The translations under genes were made by a program, and so were the position numbers. Below are positions 58,834-64,000 of a stretch of 64,000 nt of DNA, piece by piece; within the stretch, counting starts at the first letter, position 1; the number at the start of each line of letters is the position of its first letter. The DNA comes from Isoetes taiwanensis (taxonomy: Eukaryota; Streptophyta; Lycopodiopsida; Isoetales; Isoetaceae): positions 586,036 through 650,035 of the forward strand of contig JAJEKV010000051.1 of NCBI GenBank assembly GCA_021234155.1, written 5' to 3'. The notes beneath the pieces are model-generated. The model saw only the letters and a list, made by a program, of their open reading frames with translations, ran no database searches and had not been told where the DNA came from.

Positions 58834-58844
58834 TGGTATCAGAC
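58834..58844 (+). promoter_or_regulatory. Copia primer-binding site (tRNA-iMet type)
   Basis: TGGTATCAGAC directly after the LTR, matching the 3' end complement of initiator-Met tRNA over the first ten bases. Confidence 0.9.
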
Positions 58845-59164
58845 GCTTTCTTGAGGGAAGAATAGAGCAAGCTATTGGAGAAGCATCCAAATTGGATTGG
58901 CCATCGTTTCTAGGAGTTCTTTGGCTGAGATTTGGTGGTGGAAAATCTCATTTGCAGCATTGGAGAAGATTCTTGCGTTTTGGCCTGGAGGAAGTGTTTT
59001 GGGAGAGAGATTCGGATTTTCCAGCAAGTTCTAGTGTGAGATTCGAGTTTTCCAAGACTTTTTGGCGACAAAATTCAAGATTCAACTTTTCTAGTGGGTG
59101 CTTTATTTGGTGACGAATTTGTTTTCTCAACCATCTTTTTGGCTACTGAAAGCGGGAGAAATTC

Positions 59165-60241
59165 ATGGATCCATTCAAGTTCTCACAGAATGCAAAGCTC
59201 ACTAATAATAATTACCATGCTTGGAAGAAGTTCATGGTGAATTATTTGATATTTAGTGACATGGGAGCGGTGTTTGATGAAGACTTTATCAGCACCAAGT
59301 CAGCAGATGCTGGCAGGATAAACCAGAAAGCTTGTGCTCTTGTCAAAATGTTGGCTGAAGAGACAATTGGTCATGAAATCAACCATTTTACTGAGTTTAA
59401 GGAGATGTGGTCTCATTTGGAGAAGTCTCTTGATAGCAAGGGTATGGCTATCCAAATGCTGATCCAGAACAAAATGAGACATGCCCAATTAGGTGATTTC
59501 AAATCTGTCACAGCATACTTTACTCAGATGAAGCAATGGCGCTTGGATTACATGGCTGCTGGTGGAGTGCTGTCTGAAAAACAGCTGATTCAAGATATCT
59601 TGGTTGGTCTTCCTCCTTCGTATGATATTATCTCTTCGAAGATCAGATACAAGGAGAAGAATGATATAGCCAAAGTGACCATTCTACTGCAACAAGAGGA
59701 GTTGGTGCAGAAGCAAAGGGATGGGAGAGTGGACCATGCTAATTTTGTGTCTACTTCTCGGGCAGACACCAAGAAGAAGTTTGCTGATAGCAAAGACTTT
59801 AGGAAGTCAGAAAATGTGAAGTCTGAAGGTAAGAAATCCAAGGAGTTCAAGTGCTGGAATTGTGGTGAAAAGGGTCACTACAGTTCGAATTGTAAGAAGG
59901 AGAAGAAAAGCTCAAAGGGTACTGACACGAGAAGCACAGCAGTCAACTCTAAGGGAGAGACAAGTGCTGTTGCATGTGCCACTTTTGATGCTGAATATCT
60001 GAATCTTGCAGCAGCGGCCAGCACCTTACAGAAGGACTGGATTTTGGACTCAGGAGCCACGGTTCATCTTACCGGAGATTCAGATGTGTTTTCTGAACTT
60101 GAACCTCGATCAGGAGGTGATGTGAAGATGGGTGATGGATATTCTCTTCCTATCACGGGAAAGGGGATTGTAGCTTTTCAATTGCATGGACGTGATGTAG
60201 TTAGTAAGGTGAGGAATGTCATGTTTGCTCCCGGATTATAG
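59165..60241 (+). CDS. Copia gag and protease part of gag-pol
   Basis: Starts at the ATG at 59,165 and is open for 358 codons to a TAG at 60,239. The gag region includes KLTNNNYHAWKKFMVNYL, TAYFTQMKQWRLDYMAAGG and LIQDILVGLPPSYDIIS. The zinc knuckle CWNCGEKGHYSSNC is at residues 230-243, and the aspartic protease active site WILDSGATVHL is at about 292-302 (Asp295). The stop falls in the usual PGLxSN word (FAPGL-stop-SNIMSAAE), and the same frame continues beyond it. Probably a CAG to TAG mutation; readthrough is possible but not indicated by context alone. Confidence 0.9.
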   Translation: MDPFKFSQNAKLTNNNYHAWKKFMVNYLIFSDMGAVFDEDFISTKSADAGRINQKACALVKMLAEETIGHEINHFTEFKEMWSHLEKSLDSKGMAIQMLIQNKMRHAQLGDFKSVTAYFTQMKQWRLDYMAAGGVLSEKQLIQDILVGLPPSYDIISSKIRYKEKNDIAKVTILLQQEELVQKQRDGRVDHANFVSTSRADTKKKFADSKDFRKSENVKSEGKKSKEFKCWNCGEKGHYSSNCKKEKKSSKGTDTRSTAVNSKGETSAVACATFDAEYLNLAAAASTLQKDWILDSGATVHLTGDSDVFSELEPRSGGDVKMGDGYSLPITGKGIVAFQLHGRDVVSKVRNVMFAPGL

Positions 60242-61005
60242 TCTAATATCATGTCTGCTGCTGAATTTGATAAGGCAGGCCATCACATTGTTCTCGGAAA
60301 TGGCAAAGCCTATCTGCTGGGCAGGAATCCACTTGAAGGAATTGACTTGAAAAGTCTGCAGTTCATGGCACAGTGGACGCTGCAGAATGACTTGTATGTC
60401 TTTGATGGTTCAGTTCATAAGACTGAACATGGTCTTGTGTGTGCTGATTTGACTGCTGAGCATCTGTGGCATGCTCGTTTTGGTCATGTTGGAGGCACTG
60501 CTGTACATGCTTTGTACAAGAACAAGATGGTTACAGGTATTCCCTCTCTGAAATGTGTCAAGCTTGAGTGTGTTGCGTGCCATCTTGGAAAGCAACCTCA
60601 ACAGCCTTTTCCACAGCAGGCTACTCATCGAGCAACTCAACCTCTTGAGCTGCTGCATTCTGATTTGTGCTATATGCCTGATGTTTCGCTAGGTGGAAAG
60701 AGGTATTTCTTAACCCTAATTGATGATTTCAGTAGGTACACTTGGGTGTATACTTTGCACTGCAAATCTGAGGTGCTTGGCAAGTTCAAGGCCTTCAAAG
60801 CAGCAGTCGAAAAGCAGACAGGGTTAGTAATAAAAAAGTTGAGAAGTGACAATGAAGGTGAATATGTTTCTAATGCCTTTGATGAGTTTCTCATGGAAGA
60901 AGGTATTGAAAGACAGTTAATCATTCCTTATGCTCATCCACAAAATGGTGTAGCTGAAAGGAGGAATAGATCTTTGCTTGATTTGGCAAGATCTATGATG
61001 AGTCT
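60242..61005 (+). CDS. Copia GAG-pre-integrase and integrase core
   Basis: Same frame as gag, after the single TAG. Zinc-binding block HLWHARFGHVGG...CVACHLGKQ, then the integrase core with LLHSDLCYMPD (first Asp), LIDDFSRYTWVYTLHCKSEV, VIKKLRSDNEGEYVSNAF (second Asp) and HPQNGVAERRNRSLLDLARS (Glu). The DDE triad is complete. Near 61,005 the frame shifts by one base; QAAESFWERAVVAMTYLANR continues in another frame. Confidence 0.9.
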
Positions 61006-63360
61006 AAACAAGCTGCTGAATCTTTTTGGGAGAGAGCGGTAGTGGCAATGACATATTTGGCAAATAGGTAAGCCTACTAAAGGCGATCCGGGATGTGACT
61101 CCTTATGAAGCATTTTGGAGAATGAAACCAGATGTGTCTCATTTGAGGGTGTTTGGATGCTTGGCTTATGCTTCCATACCTGCTGAAAAGCTGAAAAAGT
61201 ATGGGAAGTTGCATGACAGGGCTGTCAAAGCCATCTTCATTGGGTATCCAGAAAATCTGAAAGGTTACAAGTTGTATGATCCTTCCAACAAGCGAGGTTA
61301 TTGTAAGCGGGTCGATTCGGTTCCTTGAAGATCTTTGTGTATGATGGTATATCTTCCGGTGATTCTCCTGCGGTTCACAATGACAGCCAAGCTTGGATGT
61401 TGGAGATCGATAGCATTTCTTTGGTAAACCTTTCTCTCCCTCTCTAGTGGTTTCTCCAAGAAAACTTCGCATTTGCACGAAGTAGTGGCGGGGATGATCC
61501 CAATCCCACTTTCGTCCTATGGTCCATGGCGGGTTGGTTCCTTTTCGGGGAGTCCGGCACACATGAAGGTGCTTGTAGCACCTGATCCGGCACACTGTTA
61601 CACACCTATTGTAGCACCTGCTATACCTCACATGTTGAACCTAGGAGATCAGCCGCGTCTCAAGGAGAAACAAATTGTTGCGAGAACCGGTTGCGGCACC
61701 TGTTGTGTACTGTTGTTGAACCTAGGAGATCGGCCGCGTCGATGGAGAAAGCGGGAGAAGTCTAATGGATCATGTAACCTTGCCTTAATGGCAAAGGTCG
61801 GGATCATGTTGATCCACAAACCTTTCATGAAGCGACTAATGATCTGCGGTGGCGGCATGCAATGGAAGAAGAATACTCTCAATTCTTTGAAGCAAGGAAC
61901 ATGGGAATTGGTTGAACTCCCGGTGATAAGCCGTTATTGGTACGTAAGTGGGTGTTTAGAACCAAATTTCATCTTTGATGGGGACGATGTCAAAGCATAA
62001 AAGCTAGACTTGTAGCTAAGGGTTTTGCCGAAAAAAAGGCTTAGATTATGATGAAGTCTTTGCTCCGTAGCGAGAATGTCCACTATTAGATCGATTATAG
62101 GCTGTTCTTTGCTGCGATGAAAGGTTGGCCAATATTTCAAATGGACATTAAATCTGCTTTTTGAATGGTGATTTGGAGGAAGAGGTCTATATGACTCAAC
62201 CTCGAGGATTTGTTGTTCAAGGGAAGGAGCGGTGGTTTGTCATTTGAAGAAAAGCATTTATGGCTTGAAGCGGGGCTCCAAGATGTTGGCATCACGAAAA
62301 TTAATGCTTTCTTTCTTGAGCGAGGGTTCAGCGAAGTCTGTGAGATCCCAATCTTTATTACAAATCACATGAAGGCGAATGTGCATTGTGGTTTTGTATG
62401 TTGATGATTTGATCATCACGGGGAGATCTTGATGTGCTGATTTCTACAATCGTTGAAGTTATCTTAGATCCCGAGATGGTGACCTTGGCCTTATGCATTC
62501 TTGTTTAGGTGTAGAAGTGTGGCGACACTTAGATGGCATCTATCTTTCTCGGCAGAAATATATCAAAAGAAATGTTCTGGCGGTATCATATGCAAGATTG
62601 CAAAGGCTGTGGCAAGTCCTTTTGATCCGGGCACAAGGCTTGAGCTTGATTTCGATGGTGAGGAGTGTGATCCCACACTCTATCGAAAGCTTGGTAGGGG
62701 CGTTGATATATCTCCACGGTCACTAGACGATATCTCTTTTCTTTGTGGGAGTCTTTGGCGATTCATGAGCAATCCCGTGCGATCGCCTTTGGAAGGCTGC
62801 TAAAAGGCTGGCGGCATATCGAAGGGGACATCACGGGGAAGGTCTCTTTTATCGAGAGGTCCTCGATTTCCAGTGAAAGTCTTTGTTGATCACGAGATCA
62901 TGCTAATTGTCATGATAGCGGGGAGGTCCACAACGAGGGGATGGTCACGTTCATAGGGCCTAACGTCTTTGACTTGGTTGTCCAAAAGCGGACTACGATG
63001 TCAATCGGCACCACGAGCAGGCGAATTCAAAGCACTTTCGGTGTTGGGATGCGGGGAATTATTGTGGCTTAAACATTTGTGGACAGATGCGGCGGTACCT
63101 CCATCCTCGGTACATTATTGTTGTGACAACACAAGTACCATCCATCTTGCCAAGGATGCTAAGTACCACCCAAAGACAAAACACCTTGACACCCACTTGT
63201 GTTTTGTCCGTGGCGAATCAAATGGGATCTTCTCAACTTGTTCATTGCTCCTCCACGGGATCAGTTTGCTGATGGCTTTACCAAACCATTAGTTGGATCT
63301 AAGTTAAATCAATGTGAAGGAGAGCTTGGGCATGAAGAAATTGCAGGTGAAGGGAGAGAA
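61006..63360 (+). pseudogene. Copia integrase end, RT and RNase H, many frameshifts
   Basis: Blocks recognisable in order but in different frames: MTPYEAFWRMKPDVSHLRVF followed by GCLAYA (61,095), KAIFIGYPENLKGYKLYDPS (61.23-61.29 kb), QGTWELVELP (61.9 kb), KARLVAKGF near 62.0 kb, DDVKA, QMDIKSAF-like and YMTQPRGFVVQG near 62.1-62.2 kb, a VLYVDDLIITG-like area near 62.4 kb, and the RNase H end with CDNTSTIHLAKDAKYHPKTK followed by HLDTH (63.1-63.2 kb). Indels occur about every 50-100 bp. The decay is concentrated here and not in the first half of the element. Confidence 0.85.
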
Positions 63361-63409
63361 GGATTGCCTTAGTTTCAGCTGATTTTCTTACGCTTAGTTA
63401 ACAACATTT

Positions 63410-63418
63410 AAGGGAGAG
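63410..63418 (+). other. Copia polypurine tract
   Basis: AAGGGAGAG directly before the 3' LTR. Confidence 0.85.
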
Positions 63419-63773
63419 TGTTGGAATATAAATATCTTTGACTAAGCATAATGTCTTTAAAGCAATGATGGTTTAGCACTTAGCACCGCAGTCTTTGAGA
63501 AGGTGCTGAAAATGTCTGAGAAAGGGCGGCACTTTGTCAACACTGAGCACCGACCCTAAATCAGTGTCGTAATTAGTGGGCGGTGGTTAAACGGTAGACT
63601 ACTATTCTTAGTCTCACCGGTTGTATATATTGATTGTACGTTATGTACTATGCAATGCTCAGAAGTAGAGATTGTATTTCCCATTGCTTTCTCAATAGAG
63701 TTATTCTTGTTCTTCTATTCTATCTCTTGAGTCGATCTTGCAGGTTTGTGCTTGTTTTGCACTAGTTCTATCA
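63419..63773 (+). repeat. 3' LTR of plus-strand copia
   Basis: 355 bp. From about 63,560 on it differs from the 5' LTR at one site only (GCAGG against GCGGG); the first 140 bp contain numerous small indels and substitutions. Confidence 0.95.
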
Positions 63774-64000
63774 CCTTCAACTTCCGGCCCTGACGCAGGA
63801 TGGCCACCCGCTCTGGCATGCTCTCAACTGTGAAGATGACCACCCGGGGGCGATCAGGGCGCTGAATTCCATGACGACTCGCCTTTCCAATGGTCACAGG
63901 TGCTGGGAACATCATCCGGTCCAAGATCTGTGTCTGGAGTCGGGAAGTGAGATGTTCTCCCGACTCCTCCGTCAGGCCTCGCACTACCACATTGCGGCTC
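63774..64000 (-). CDS. LINE ORF1, part upstream of copia insertion, partial
   Basis: Minus strand, runs off the window edge. Reads VVVRGLTEESGEHLTSRLQT, VTIGKASRHG, RPDRPRVVIFTVESMPERVA and ILRQGRKLK, with the RPRVVIFTV...R..ILRQGRKLK pattern of LINE ORF1 nucleic-acid-binding proteins. It joins in frame to GDLTPAQQ at 58,472 when one copy of the CCTTC duplication is counted. Confidence 0.8.

Larger units (their letters stand above)
58473..63773 (+). mobile_element. Full-length Ty1/copia retrotransposon inserted in LINE ORF1
   Basis: 5301 bp: 5' LTR 58,473-58,833, primer site 58,834-58,844 (TGGTATCAGAC), gag-pol from 59,165, PPT AAGGGAGAG at 63,410-63,418, 3' LTR 63,419-63,773, flanked by CCTTC duplications. 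The first half of gag-pol is nearly intact (one stop), while the second half from about 61.0 kb carries many small indels. The last 230 bp of the LTRs differ at a single site, suggesting a fairly recent insertion, but their first 150 bp differ by many small changes. Confidence 0.95.
54709..64000 (-). mobile_element. L1-like LINE, minus strand, interrupted by copia, runs off window
   Basis: Order on the minus strand: ORF1 (from beyond 64,000 to 63,774, then 58,472-58,211), AP endonuclease (58.2-57.4 kb), RT (56.8-55.7 kb), C-terminal region (55.6-55.0 kb), 3' UTR and GAATA tail. It is markedly GC-richer than its surroundings. The Ty1/copia element at 58,473-63,773 lies inside ORF1. Frameshifts in ORF2 make it non-functional as read. 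It is assigned to the L1-like/AP-endonuclease group from motifs only. Confidence 0.85.

Overview
This 64 kb window is eukaryotic nuclear DNA, most likely from a land plant with a large, transposon-filled genome. The evidence is spliceosomal introns with GT/AG borders in consistent phase, Ty1/copia elements primed by a plant-type initiator-Met tRNA site, a Helitron with an RPA1-like gene, and relics of plant gene families (PPR, polyphenol-oxidase-like, multicopper oxidase). A fern, lycophyte or bryophyte would fit, but the sequence alone does not fix the species. No ribosomal RNA, convincing tRNA, CRISPR or bacterial operon is visible.

Layout. 1-18.0 kb: AT-rich, gene-poor DNA with a LINE tail relic (about 0.4 kb), one copy of a 2.7 kb repeat (1.0-3.7 kb), a purine-tract Helitron-like insertion (3.8-4.4 kb) and a decayed polyphenol-oxidase-like 3' end (11.7-12.1 kb). 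18.03-18.23 kb: a six-unit tandem repeat built on a 14-bp palindrome. 18.6-23.6 kb: a decayed minus-strand Ty1/copia element with LTRs, primer site, PPT and target duplication. 24.7-26.1 kb: a pyrimidine-tract Helitron-like element. 27.1-29.8 kb: the second copy of the 2.7 kb repeat. 31.8-33.0 and 47.5-48.8 kb: a 1.2 kb direct repeat flanking the most interesting segment.

34.1-47.5 kb is the core of a large autonomous-type Helitron on the plus strand. It holds a ten-exon RPA1-like single-strand DNA-binding gene that reads cleanly through every splice phase, a fragment of a PPR gene, a small basic first exon (AT-hook-like) and a 4.1 kb intron. Inside that intron sits a protein-kinase-like gene. 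The Helitron Rep/helicase exon follows, with a Rep part broken by frameshifts and a nearly intact PIF1-type helicase. The element appears to end in an 8-bp hairpin and CTTG|T. A second terminus of the same type lies at 50.4 kb. The kinase gene inside the Helitron, cut in two by a GATA microsatellite, is the best candidate for something undescribed.

48.8-54.7 kb holds tandem duplications, a 106-bp near-perfect palindrome and two tandem multicopper-oxidase exon relics. 54.7-64.0 kb is a GC-rich minus-strand L1-like LINE (ORF1, endonuclease, RT) that runs off the right edge. It is interrupted inside ORF1 by a full-length plus-strand Ty1/copia element (58,473-63,773) with a CCTTC target duplication. 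Several regions show patchy clusters of small indels that could be real decay or consensus error in the assembly.
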